DNA of 64,000 nt, taken from Lycorma delicatula (Eukaryota > Arthropoda > Insecta > Hemiptera > Fulgoridae). Both the position numbers and the translations under genes were made by a program. The stretch spans positions 50,561,946 through 50,625,945 of the forward strand of contig NC_134465.1 in NCBI RefSeq assembly GCF_047948215.1. The letters are read 5' to 3'. The number at the start of each line of letters is the position of its first letter. Position 1 is the first letter of the stretch. This document shows, in pieces, positions 21,433 to 30,550 of the stretch. The notes under the pieces are model-generated. The model saw only the letters and a program-made list of their open reading frames with translations, did no database searches and was not told the DNA's origin.

Positions 21433-22693
21433 ATAAGTGAATTGGTTAGCTGGCATTTCTCTCGCCACCACCCCATTCGGTCGCCCTAGAGCATAGACCA
21501 AATATCAGTGCCAAGAAACGGCTACTGTGCCTCTAAAAACGGTTTAGCGACCCAAATACCTAAAAGCTTCTAATGAGCTATCTATCAGCGTGAGCGGATT
21601 AAGCAGGGTGCTATTCACCACCTGCTTATGTATCCTAACTGCTCACTTGTCAAAACTAAAACTAGATCGGGGAGGCGCACCCCTAGCAACAGCATTTGTG
21701 ATGCGTTGTTTTAAGTCGTCGATGTCAACAGGAAGTTCGGTATAAAAGTTTTTTCTTTTACATAACCCCATAAAAAGTAGTCGCAAGGCTTTAAATCTGG
21801 ACTACGTGGTGGCCAACGCTTAAACACCACGTTTTCCTTACTTGCACGGCCGATCCATCGTCTGGGTAGGCGTTCATCCAGATAATTTTTGACCTGTAAG
21901 TGCCAGAGAAGAGGAGCTCCATCTTGTTCAAAAACGAGCTCTCACTGTCTTCCTCGAATTGAGGCATTAGTTATTCGGAAATAAATTACTGCAGTTACTG
22001 TTACTTCGTGAAAAAATAACAATCTTTGACGTGATACAACGCAAACCACGTTCACTTCAGAGGAATCGCGTATATGTTATAAACTTTCCTTTCGGTTTTT
22101 TGTACCTCATATTCTTACATTATCTCTATTAACCTTTTCACTAATGTTAAACGGACATTTATCACTGAAAATTAGGTGATGAAAAAAGCCATCGTTATTT
22201 TCAACACATTCCTACATCTCCACGCAAAAATGTTTACGTAAGATTTTATCGTCGATATTTAAACTTTGTATTAACTGTAATTTATAAGGGGGTAATTTTC
22301 AAACGTTTCCGCAGATTTTTCCACACAGTCGTTTGAGAAATTTGCAATTTTAAACTTGTTGATCTAGTCGATTTGCCTGCGCTATATTAATAGACATCAT
22401 GAAAACGATCGATTTGTTCTTCTGAAACAGGAGATCTTCTACCACTATTCTTTATTTACAGACACACTCTGTGTATTGAAAATATTTATTCCAGTCGTAG
22501 ATTAATTTTTTTGTTGGTGGTGATTTACCATAAATTTTGTTATGAAACGTCGGTGCATGACAGTAACCGAATTTGATTTGGCTAATTCGAGTACATAAAA
22601 AGCTTTCTCTACTGCAGTAGTGGCTATCTTGCCAGACCGGTAACGTAACACATCAAAAGGTGACGTTGCAGCAGAACAGTTATACCAACACAA
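21270..22693 (-). pseudogene. DUF4817-type transposase of M2, decayed
   Basis: At the N-terminal end (about 22520-22640, minus) it reads TTAVEKAFYVLELAKSNSV and MHRRFITKF, the first helix-turn-helix of the family. At the C-terminal end it reads SRVWDAFDYRVDICRIRNDA followed by YIEHL-stop at about 21285, matching the family's usual ...AHIEHL end. In between, DNA encoding the catalytic core is recognisable only in scraps (for example the WPPRSPDL-like region near 21800) and the frame is interrupted. The insertion at 21397 falls inside the C-terminal coding part, after MLSR... region. Confidence 0.75.
21397..21683 (-). mobile_element. poly-A-tailed retroinsertion of unknown family in M2
   Basis: On the minus strand the insert starts GGGTGCGCCTCCCCGATCTAG and ends in about 38 A (T-run 21394-21431). 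Target duplication TAGCAACAGYATTT (21383-21396 and 21684-21697). The body is GC-richer than its surroundings and carries no box A/B pair I can see, so a truncated LINE 3' UTR is more likely than a SINE. The long uninterrupted A-run suggests a young insertion. Confidence 0.8.
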
Positions 22694-22751
22694 ACTTTAA
22701 AAAATTCCCTGTAAAACCGTATCATTTATTGTTTTCACATAACCAGTTTAA

Positions 22752-24248
22752 TTGTTTATGAGCTATCGAATATATATATATATATTTGGCTCTATATATA
22801 TATTGGCTCCTGGAATAGACGGAATATCTGTAGAATTACTGCGCAGTGCAGGTAAGGAAGCGATTGATAGATTATACAAACTGGTGTGTAATATTTATGA
22901 AAAAGGGGAATTTCCATCAGACTTCAAAAAAAGTGTTATAGTAATGATACCAAAGAAAGCAGGGGCAGATAAATGTGAAGAATACAGAACAATTAGTTTA
23001 ACTAGTCATGCATCAAAAATCTTAACTAGAATTTTATACAGAAGAATTGAGAGGAGAGTGGAAGAAGTGTTAGGAGAAGACCAATTTGGTTTCAGGAAAA
23101 GTATAGGGACAAGGGAAGCAATTTTAGGCCTCAGATTAATAGTAGAAGGAAGATTAAAGAAAAACAAACCAACATACTTGGCGTTTATAGACCTAGAAAA
23201 GGCTTTCGATAACGTAGACTGGAATAAAATGTTCAGCATTTTAAAAAAATTAGGGTTCAAATACAGAGATAGAAGAACAATTGCTAACATGTACAGGAAC
23301 CAAACAGCAACAATAACAATTGAAGAACATAAGAAAGAAGCCGTAATAAGAAAGGGAGTCCGACAAGGATGTTCCCTATCTCCGTTACTTTTTAATCTTT
23401 ACATGGAACTAGCAGTTAATGATGTTAAAGAACAATTTAGATTCGGAGTAACAGTACAAGGTGAAAAGATAAAGATGCTACGATTTGCTGATGATATAGT
23501 AATTCTAGCCGAGAGTAAAAAGGATTTAGAAGAAACAATGAACGGCATAGATGAAGTCCTACGCAAGAACTATCGCATGAAAATAAACAAGAACAAAACA
23601 AAAGTAATGAAATGTAGTAGAAAAAACAAAGATGGACCGCTGAATGTGAAAATAGGAGGAGAAAAGATTAAGGAGGTAGAAGAATTTTGTTATTTGGGAA
23701 GTAAAATTACTAAAGATGGACGAAGCAGGAGCGATATAAAATGCCGAATAGCACAAGCTAAACGAGCCTTCAGTAAGAAATATAATTTGTTTACATCAAA
23801 AATTAATTTAAATGTCAGGAAAAGATTTTTGAAAGTGTATGTTTGGAGTGTCGCTTTATATGGAAGTGAAACTTGGACAATCGGAGTATCTGAGAAGAAA
23901 AGATTAGAAGCTTTTGAAATGTGGTGCTATAGGAGAATGTTAAAAATCAGATGGGTGGATAAAGTGACAAATGAAGAGGTATTGCGGCAAATAGATGAAG
24001 AAAGAAGCATTTGGAAAAATATAGTTAAAAGAAGAGACAGACTTATAGGCCACATACTAAGGCATCCTGGAATAGTCGCTTTAATATTGGAAGGACAGGT
24101 AGAAGGGAAAAATTGTGTAGGCAGGCCACGTTTGGAGTATGTAAAACAAATTGTTGGGGATGTAGGATGTAGAGGGTATACTGAAATGAAACGACTAGCA
24201 CTAGATAGGGAATCTTGGAGAGCTGCATCAAACCAGTCAAATGACTGA
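22752..24248 (+). CDS. L1x reverse transcriptase, 5'-truncated but open (498 codons)
   Basis: LINE-derived coding begins at about 22805 (APGIDGISVELLRSAGKEAI); the preceding MFMSYRIYIYIFGS residues are microsatellite and target DNA read in frame, so the Met is not the native start. RT motifs in order: VIVMIPKKAGADKCEEYRTI, GEDQFGFRKS, AFIDLEKAFDNVDW (first catalytic Asp), KGVRQGCSLSPLLFNLYME and LRFADDIVILAESKKDLEET (catalytic DD). A thumb and connection region follows with CYLGSKITKDGRSRSDIKCR, VALYGSETWTI, AFEMWCYRRMLKIRWVDKV, NEEVLRQIDEERS, RLIGHILRHPGIVALILEG, and the end ...AASNQSND. The endonuclease and the RT N-terminus are missing. The ETWT/RRMLKI C-terminal layout occurs in arthropod endonuclease-reverse transcriptase LINEs of RTE-like type; I do not settle the clade. 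It is the best-preserved copy here, but a native promoter and 5' end are absent. Confidence 0.9.
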   Translation: MFMSYRIYIYIFGSIYILAPGIDGISVELLRSAGKEAIDRLYKLVCNIYEKGEFPSDFKKSVIVMIPKKAGADKCEEYRTISLTSHASKILTRILYRRIERRVEEVLGEDQFGFRKSIGTREAILGLRLIVEGRLKKNKPTYLAFIDLEKAFDNVDWNKMFSILKKLGFKYRDRRTIANMYRNQTATITIEEHKKEAVIRKGVRQGCSLSPLLFNLYMELAVNDVKEQFRFGVTVQGEKIKMLRFADDIVILAESKKDLEETMNGIDEVLRKNYRMKINKNKTKVMKCSRKNKDGPLNVKIGGEKIKEVEEFCYLGSKITKDGRSRSDIKCRIAQAKRAFSKKYNLFTSKINLNVRKRFLKVYVWSVALYGSETWTIGVSEKKRLEAFEMWCYRRMLKIRWVDKVTNEEVLRQIDEERSIWKNIVKRRDRLIGHILRHPGIVALILEGQVEGKNCVGRPRLEYVKQIVGDVGCRGYTEMKRLALDRESWRAASNQSND

Positions 24249-24252
24249 AGAC

Positions 24253-24270
<18 letters not shown>
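22805..24270 (+). mobile_element. L1x LINE copy B, inserted in a TA microsatellite of M2
   Basis: Enters in a TA tract (22772-22803) and leaves by GTCAAATGACTGAAGAC, an A-run of about 17 and another TA tract. The 3' UTR is only a few bases long. Other copies are at 5863, 33438, 35404, 38571, 45442 and 63337. Confidence 0.88.
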
Positions 24271-24283
<13 letters not shown>

Positions 24284-24301
24284 ATTTGTAATCACTCTGT
24301 A

Positions 24302-24849
24302 TAATCAAATAAATCATTTTATGTTTAATAAAAAAAAAAATTTTAAATCAATACAACATTAGTACATTATGCAACGAGTCCATAATGATAGCTATTAGTG
24401 CTTGAGTGCTAAGTAAAGTTACGACACGGCCTTGGCGAATGTCGTAAACTTAGTAAGAGTACTTTAATGACCATCGTAGAGAGTTGTATACTGTTTTTTT
24501 TTTTCGGCTGAGAAAATATGAGAAAAAAATTAGCTGAGAAAATGCGATTAATTGATTTAAATCAGTGATAGAATACATTGACGGGATATTTAAAAAAAAA
24601 TTTCAAAAAATACATTTCTTTGATAATAGCTTATTAATCATAAATTCTGCCTTTTTTTTAAATATCGATCGTTGTTAAAGCCATTTCCTCCACAGAATTT
24701 GACGTAATTAACTAATGGATAGACAGTGTAATATAGAAACTTAGTTACATATTAGTATACTTTCAAATTAATCTTTGCTTGCTAACTGCTAAAACAGATT
24801 AAAATCAAAGTAAAAAAAAAAAAAAAAAACAGTAGATAAATTTAACAAT
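24302..24849. other. spacer with a short repeat seen at 17340
   Basis: The word TAGTACATTATGCAACGAG occurs at 24360 and at 17340, in the same strand, followed by short similarity. Otherwise AT-rich with A-runs. Confidence 0.4.
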
Positions 24850-25030
24850 GTTCGCTTCCGATTGGTCAGGGATGAAAATAGAAGGTTTTTGATTGGTTAA
24901 ACACTTGTATCATAATAAAAATCTGTTTCGTAATGGTCCTAATTATGATACAGGTTCCAGCCGCGTAATTCAAATTTATAATACCGGCGTATAAAAAAAA
25001 AACAGACACCACGGCTTACACATTTGATGT
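24850..25030 (+). promoter_or_regulatory. possible promoter: two ATTGG boxes and a TATA-like box
   Basis: GATTGGTCAG at about 24857 and GATTGGTTAA at about 24892 are reverse CCAAT boxes. GCGTATAAAAAAAA at about 24987 is TATA-like. No coding frame follows, so this could equally be the 5' end of a transposon or chance. A perfect TGACGTCA palindrome (CRE-like) lies downstream at about 25382. Confidence 0.25.
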
Positions 25031-25255
25031 TTACATATTTCTGATGCAAGGATTGTACACACGTTTTAAAATATATATAATTTTATTTAAATATAATATT
25101 TTTTCCTTTATTTAATTCAGTAATTCTAACTAAACTGCTGACGCATACCGTATTTTATTCGCCCGGGTGTGGCGTTACTAGCGGCGACTTTCGGTATTAA
25201 CTAAACTAATGTAATTTCACAACTTACATAGAACAAGTTTTGCTTGTACGGTAAG

Positions 25256-25330
25256 CAGATCGGTGTAGCCGCGAGTCTTAACGCGTCAGATACCGAGTCG
25301 ATCGAGTTCGAGACACAACCAGTCTGAGTT
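25256..25330 (+). repeat. tRNA-Leu-like head of a possible third SINE or tRNA pseudogene
   Basis: GTGTAGCCGCGAGTCTTAAC followed by GCGTCAGATACCGA resembles the D-arm and anticodon stem start of tRNA-Leu. A box-B-like GAGTTCGAGAC follows about 30 nt later. Acceptor strands do not pair. Only one copy is visible in the window. Confidence 0.4.
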
Positions 25331-25604
25331 AATTTTTTACACTTTAAATATTATTCATTTATTTAATTTTACCGCTCATCTGTGACGTCACAAATATAGC
25401 TGTAGTTTAGAGAATTTTTGTGGGTGGGACTGCGATTTTGCAAAAAAATATTTTTTTTATAAATATTGCTATTTTTTAATCATTAAGAAATGTGCCTAAG
25501 TAAGATATGACCTTAATTAAGCGAAAAGATATTGAGGGTGACCTTGTTTTACAGCTCTCTTAACCTTTTAAGTTGAAAATTTAATGGTTTTAACGCTTCA
25601 TATA
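25331..25604. other. AT-rich spacer
   Basis: Contains the TGACGTCA palindrome and otherwise no recognised feature. Confidence 0.35.
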
Positions 25605-25850
25605 TAGAAGTAATCTGACCAAGTTTGGTCAAAATCGGTCCAGTAGTTCTGGAGATATAAGGTAATTTAGAGGCAAACATCGAATATACACACGTAAATT
25701 CGGAAAATTTTCTTCCGGATTTTTGGCTTATGTATCAAAACGCCAAGATTTAATGCCAAAATGTGGCCCATTATAATACTTTTCCTTCTAGAGCTATAGC
25801 TTTGCTACAGTGCTATATAGACGGAAAAGTAAAAACATATAAATCCTATG
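25605..25850. repeat. interspersed repeat G, copy 1
   Basis: Contains GACCAAGTTTGGTCAAAATC, GGTCCAGTAGTTCTGGAGAT and later CTAGAGCTATAGCTTTGCTA with a TATATAGACGG motif. The last block occurs diverged at 55245-55290, and both blocks recur in inverted order or orientation around 60755-61000. No terminal repeats established. Confidence 0.5.
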
Positions 25851-26608
25851 AATTAAAGAAATAGCTTTTGTCTGATTCTCTTTTTAATTTTATTTTTCTA
25901 AATGTATTATTTCAAGTCCTTTTTTTAGTTTTTTTTTTCAGCCGTAATAATTACATTGATGACATGGTTATTTAATTAAAAAACACTAATCTTGTTAACT
26001 GTTAAAAATATCATTGAACTTAATTTCCCTTGAACTTTTTATTTTGCATTATAGCGACGTCGTGTATGTTAATTAAATAAACAGTACTTTTCATATAACA
26101 TGATATATAGAAAGTTTTTTTTTAGTCGTTACGTCAGGGTTGCCTCTGCAAGGGAATTTATTTGAAAACGATATGATATTAAATAACGTATTCTATAATA
26201 GCTTTAATTGTCAGTCATTGTAAATACAATTTGTATTACATAATTAATGAAATTATTAGTTACGTACTTTATTATTTAAACTGCAATTTTTTTTTATCAT
26301 TAAAATGAATATCCTCGTATATACAGGTTTGATAATTAGTTTTGGTAATTTAAATAATATAATTTATATTTTTATGTAAGAGGAAATAAATCTGTTAACT
26401 TCAATTTGTGAAATCGTTTATGAAATCTTCTGATGCCCTGTCATTAAGTTTTTTTTTCTTTAAATTTGAAGCTTAATTATAATAAGTTATGTCAAATATG
26501 TTTTATTTTTTTGATACCCATAAATGTTAATTACAGTATGTAGACCGATATTTTAATAAATTAAAAATTCTAATCTTTATATGTATTTATAATATATGAA
26601 CGTGCAAT
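25851..26608. other. AT-rich stretch, nothing recognised
   Basis: A/T runs only; no gene or repeat ends seen. Confidence 0.4.
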
Positions 26609-26719
26609 TTATTATGCTGGGTCATATAAGGCGCATGAGTCCAAGAAAAATTCCGCGTATAAGTAAGGAGTATAGTCTAAAGGATAGAAGAAACCTGGGA
26701 CGACCGATGAAGAGATGAG
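26609..26719 (+). pseudogene. LINE reverse transcriptase C-terminal remnant
   Basis: A forward frame reads MLGHIRRMSPRKIPRISKEY then SLKDRRNLGRPMKR and a stop. LGHI-R-M...GRP-KR is the usual C-terminal signature of RTE-like endonuclease-reverse transcriptase LINEs. Only about 37 codons remain, and this is a different family from L1x, which reads RLIGHILRHPG at the same place. Confidence 0.55.
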
Positions 26720-27313
26720 AGAGACCAGTTTACATAAGATAAACCCACCTGTATGTCCGGCACGGCAGGTCAGTTCACCGGTTAGCTCTTTTATTTCGTA
26801 GGTGGAAATTCCACCTACGACAAGCCGTCATCAGCGAGCGGTTTCTTCTTGACGAGCTTCCTCATCTTTCTTCTTTATAACTGCGGTTATAAACGACGAG
26901 ATCACATTAAAGTTATCCTCGTTAAGTAGCATTTTATCCACCACATTCTCCGTAGATAATGGCCCTATACGTCTTACACAGGATTGCCTGCTTTCAGTCC
27001 AACGGTTACATTCAAATACTACTTGTTCAGGGGAATCATAAGCCCCACAGTAAGGACAGTTGTTGTTATCTACCCTTAGTCTCGCACATAAATAGGACCT
27101 GAACGACCCATGCCCTGTAAAAAATTGCGTTATCCAGTAATTTATGTCCCTGAACTTCCTTTCTATCCATGGTCGGATCAAAGGTATCAAACGATGTGTC
27201 CATCGTCCCGTGTTGGCTACATCCCAACGATGTTGCCAATTACGCAGCATCTCTTCATATGCTTCTTTAGAAGGTTGTCCACGTGCTATACTCACTCGCA
27301 TCTCCGCCAGTTG
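26720..27313 (-). mobile_element. R1-like LINE, 5'-truncated
   Basis: Minus-strand element with coding (below) and a 3' UTR containing TGACCTGCCGTGCCGGACAT, shared with the fragments at 1353 and 17576. A perfect 12-bp-arm palindrome (26796-26807 / 26809-26820) lies in the 3' UTR just after the stop. Its 5' end abuts a SINE1 tail fragment at 27314. Confidence 0.75.
26831..27301 (-). pseudogene. R1-like reverse transcriptase C-terminal domain
   Basis: About 156 open codons. They read WQHRWDVANTGRWTHRLIPL, IRPWIERKFRDINYWITQFF, TGHGSFRSYL, and a zinc-knuckle-like CPYCGAYDSPEQVVFECNRW (CxxC, here with E in place of the usual His spacing), then a charged C-terminal helix ending KKKDEEARQEETAR. 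This is the post-RT tail of R1-group LINEs. The RT palm and endonuclease are missing. The frame is intact but the piece is truncated, so it is a dead fragment. Confidence 0.82.
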
Positions 27314-27377
27314 TGCAATCCTCTGAAGTATTACCTGAACAGTAATTAACGGAGGCTAAATAGGAAAAAGAAAAAAA
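27314..27377 (+). mobile_element. SINE1 tail fragment
   Basis: CAATCCTCTGAAGTATTACC to ACGGAGGCTAAATAGGAAAA and an A-rich end. The rest of the SINE is missing, replaced by the R1-like LINE. Confidence 0.7.
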
Positions 27378-27569
27378 AGAGTCCTACCCCAGCAGTCTGC
27401 CGTGAAATCAAACACACGGTAATTTTTACAGAGTGGGGCGCGTAGTGTGGCATTCGAAACCTATCGGATAGATATAAACACCAAATTGTCAATCAACAGG
27501 AAGAGTTTGTAATCGGCAAACAGGAGCACATATTCAAACGATAGAAGTTTGAACATGTGATCCCCTCTT

Positions 27570-27872
27570 TATTTTTTTTTGTGTTTAGCCTCCGAAAACA
27601 TCGTAAGGTATTTCTTCAGAGCATGAATGAGGATATGTATGAGCGTAAATGAAGTATAGTCTTGTACAATCACAGTTCGACCATTCCTGAGATGTATTGT
27701 TTATTGTAACCCAACCGCGAAAAAACACCGGTATTCACGATCTAGTATTTTTTTATCTGTATAAAAGTAACTGCCTTTATATGATTTGAACCTTAGAACT
27801 CTCGACTTCGACTTCAAATCAGCTGATTTGCGATGGCAAGTTAAACTAGACCAATCCGGTGGGCTACGTTAT
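27570..27872 (-). mobile_element. SINE1, full length
   Basis: Minus-strand head AGCCCACCGGATTGGTCTAG and tail CGGAGGCTAAACACAAAAAA. Several small deletions in the head. No convincing target duplication. Confidence 0.82.
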
Positions 27873-27896
27873 AGTAAAAGTGTAGATCGGCCAAAT

Positions 27897-28181
27897 GGTT
27901 AACCCACCGGGTTGGTCTAGTGGTAAACTCGTCATCGCAAATCAGCTGATTTCGAAATCAAGAGTTCTAAGGTTTAGATTCCAGTTGGCAGTTACTTTTA
28001 TACGGATTTGAATACTAGATCGTGGATACCGGTGTTTTTTGGTGGTTGAGTTTCAATTAACTACACATCTCAGGAATGATCAACCTGAGACTGTACAAGG
28101 CTACACTTCGTTTACATTCAAACAAATCATTTTCTGAAGTAATACCTTACGGTGATTCAGGAAGCTAAAAAGAAAAAAAGA
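27897..28181 (+). mobile_element. SINE1, full length, facing the previous copy
   Basis: Head AACCCACCGGGTTGGTCTAG, box-B region degraded. Target duplication GATCGGCCAAAT/GGTCGGCCAAAT (27885-27896 and 28182-28193). Shares with its neighbour the head variant CGTCATCGCAAATCAGCTGA against the usual GTCTTCCCAAATCAGCTGA. Confidence 0.85.
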
Positions 28182-28439
28182 GGTCGGCCAAATCGAATGA
28201 AACTGATTGCGACACAAGTTCATACACTGCTTGACTCTTATCTCGTTGAGTTTATGTGGCGCCAGCTTTACCAAGATGGTGATTTTGTTCAAATAAATTC
28301 TGAAAGATGTCGCTTATTGCTGTACGCAACAAGTAAAGCTAATTTTTGTTTTTTTTTTTGTTTTGTTCAATTGCAGGGTAGTTTAAGATCACATGATTAC
28401 GTAATTTCTGGAAAAAACTTTCATGACCCAACGGAATAG

Positions 28440-29345
28440 ATCCATTTTGATTTTTTAGTAATACTTTGTTGCGATTGCAATTCGATATTCTAAGTAGGTA
28501 AAAAAGAAAAAAAAAATATGGGAAATTTTTCCAGGTAAACGGAATTTTTAAATAGTAATCTATAGAATATTTTCAGTGCCATAATTTTATTATCAAAGAT
28601 TTTACTTGTATAAATTATTTAAAATAAATTAACCATTTCCTGTTGTCTTGGTATTTATTTAATGTTTTACATGCGAAATATAATTGTTGTTATTATATTT
28701 GTGAAATACCGTTAAACAGTCTTCTAAAAGTTTCTAAATAAATATTTAAAACCGACTTTAATATTTATTTAATGGTTTATATAATTAACCGCTTATCGTC
28801 ATGCTAATATTATCATAATCTATGTTCCGTACTTCGTTAGTATTGTATAAAAAAAAAAAAATTGTTATAAAGATTTGATGGAAAATACTATTATGTATAT
28901 ATTTTACATGTAATAGTTAATACTTTTTATCCTTGCTACGGTAGATTAATTATATTATCCTTGTCTTATAGAACCGTTATAAAAAAGAAAAAAATATTCT
29001 AATGAGGAACTAAAAATAAACTTTTTTTTTACTTAAACCCTTAAAATTTATTTTAATTTACGAATATAAATTAATTTTTTTCTATATATAACGTAAAAAC
29101 TGTGACGACATTTAAAAAACATTTAACTCAGTTATGATAATAAAAATGTATAATAACTCAGTGCGCATTTCGATTATTAAACAATTATCATCAGTATCAA
29201 GAGAATCAGTAAAAACTTGATTCAATAGTTACATTGCTAAAACTATTAACTATATTTTTCTTAGTAAAAAAAAGAGTTGCTACTCTTTTCAGAACTGATA
29301 AATTGAAGCTGTATTCCGAAAACTGGTTTCTCAAACAATTTCAAG
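28440..29345. other. AT-rich stretch, nothing recognised
   Basis: Homopolymer runs; no coding or repeat boundary seen. Confidence 0.4.
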
Positions 29346-29656
29346 ATTCTTCCTATATATACATGCCATAACGAGAGTGCATGACATAATGGAAACAGTG
29401 AAAGCTCTGAAATGGCAATGGGCAGGGAACATCGCGAGAAGATGTGATGGATGGTGGACAAAGGCGGTCCTTGAGTGGAGTCCAAGAGACCGACAAAGGC
29501 CAAGAGACAGGCCACCAGACCGATGGGACAGAGGCATTAGAAGGATGGTTGGAACTGGCAGAGAACGGCGCAGGACAGACAAGCATGGCGAGAACTGTTG
29601 AAGGCTTACCTTTCGAACTAGACTTGAAGAGGTTTCATCTTGTAAAAGATTGAAAA
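29346..29656 (+). pseudogene. RTE-like LINE reverse transcriptase C-terminal fragment
   Basis: The frame reads VHDIMETVKALKWQWAGNIA then RRCDGWWTKAVLEWSPRDRQ and PPDRWDRGIRRMVG. W-WAGHxAR...W...WxPRD...GRPxxRWxDDI is the standard C-terminal signature of RTE-clade LINEs. A frame change at about 29600 leads to further tail residues (ELDLKRFHLVKD). Flanked by FF repeat sequence on the right. GC content is clearly higher than the surroundings. Confidence 0.7.
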
Positions 29657-29682
29657 AGCTGTATAATATATATATTAACAGA

Positions 29683-30472
29683 GTGATTCCAAACTGCCCG
29701 GCAATCTCTTGGGAGATGATTTTATAACCAAAAGTAAGAAGAAAAAAAAGGTTCATATAAACAAGTCAGAAAACGGTTCGTTAGCTTTCTGCTCCCTCTG
29801 TGAAATTAAACCGTACTAAAATTCTTAGGGTACATATCGAGGGGTAATTTGCTGCTTCCTTATGGGATTTTATCTAAGAAATTAAATAAAAGTGGTTCCA
29901 GACAGATATCTCACTTAGGTTTTTAAAAAAAAGTATAAGGTTTTGTTAGGTTTTAACAAAAAAATCCATCGGGTTGTGAACTAGTCTTGATCTATTGCGA
30001 TTTAGTGGTGAACGCGTCTTCCCAAATCAGCTGATTTGGAAGCCGAAATTTCCAGCATTCAAGTCTTAGTAAAGTCACTTATCTTCACACGAATTTGAAT
30101 ACTAGATCATGGATACCATTGTTCTTTGACGGTTGGGTTTCAATTAACCACACATCTCAGGAATGGTCGAACTGAGACTGTGATATGTATGATTCATACA
30201 TATCATCCTCTGAAGTAATACCTTACGGTGTTTCCGGAGGCTAAACAGATAAAAAAGAGTGCTCAAATTACATAAGAAACCACCAACCTTTTATTCCTTA
30301 ATTTAGGTCCCAAATATTACACTAAAGCTTTTTTTCTTTATTAGAAGAGCTGAAATTCGGGCAGAATATTTCGCTAGCCGTAACTCAAAAACAAAGCGTT
30401 TCCAGATCTACGTTTTCACCAGTAGAACATTTCCTGAAAATCTCTTGGGACACTTTGTGTTAATAAAAATGA
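29683..30472 (+). mobile_element. MITE family FF, copy split by a SINE1
   Basis: Left end CAGAGTGATTCCAAACTGCC after TA. Both halves contain the FF blocks in opposite orientation (GAAAACGGTTCGTTAGC on the left; AAAACAAAGCGTTTCC on the right), so the copy is palindromic. ATCTCTTGGGA occurs near each end. Confidence 0.6.
29965..30256 (+). mobile_element. SINE1 with altered head
   Basis: Head reads CCATCGGGTTG, then about 27 extra or replaced bases, then AGTGGTGAACGCGTCTTCCC. Box B region reads ATTCAAGTCTTAG. Part of the body (CTACACTTCATTTACACTC region) is deleted. Ends CGGAGGCTAAACAGATAAAA. Confidence 0.8.
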
Positions 30473-30550
30473 TTTTATACTAGTTATAATAAACTGATGT
30501 GACAATTATCCATTTTAAATTTTTCTAACATGGCACAGTTTGTAAAATAC

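Larger units (their letters stand above)
21187..24299 (-). mobile_element. mariner-superfamily element M2 with two nested retroelement insertions
   Basis: Left end AAGGGTGATTACAAATG and reverse-complemented right end CAGAGTGATTACAAATT form the inverted repeat, with TA outside (21185-21186 and 24300-24301). The total is 3113 bp; removing the poly-A insertion at 21397-21683 and the LINE at 22805-24270 leaves about 1.36 kb, close to M1 and M3. Confidence 0.82.
27395..28310 (+). pseudogene. Merlin/ISXO2-like transposase, split by two SINEs
   Basis: Left piece (27395-27550): TVIFTEWGA-stop-CGIRNLSDRYKH then QIVNQQEEFVIGKQEH. ISXO2/Merlin transposases have TIYTDEW...YxHxxVNHxxxFVxxxTxxHTQ at this point (second catalytic Asp and His region); here the Asp position reads E and stops interrupt. 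Right piece (28185-28300): ATQVHTLLDSYLVEFMWRQL then YQDGDFVQI, the family's C-terminal YLxEFMWR motif. Two SINE1 copies sit between. The first catalytic region is not found upstream, so the copy is truncated as well as interrupted. The call rests on these two motif blocks. Confidence 0.55.

Noticed and set aside
22752..22804. Native start of the 498-codon reverse transcriptase at the first Met
   Set aside because: Residues before APGIDGIS come from TA microsatellite and target DNA; the family continues upstream with an endonuclease that is absent here.
23006..24295. Minus-strand open frames opposite the LINE (also opposite copies C, D, F)
   Set aside because: They mirror the reverse transcriptase frame and recur in every copy for that reason.
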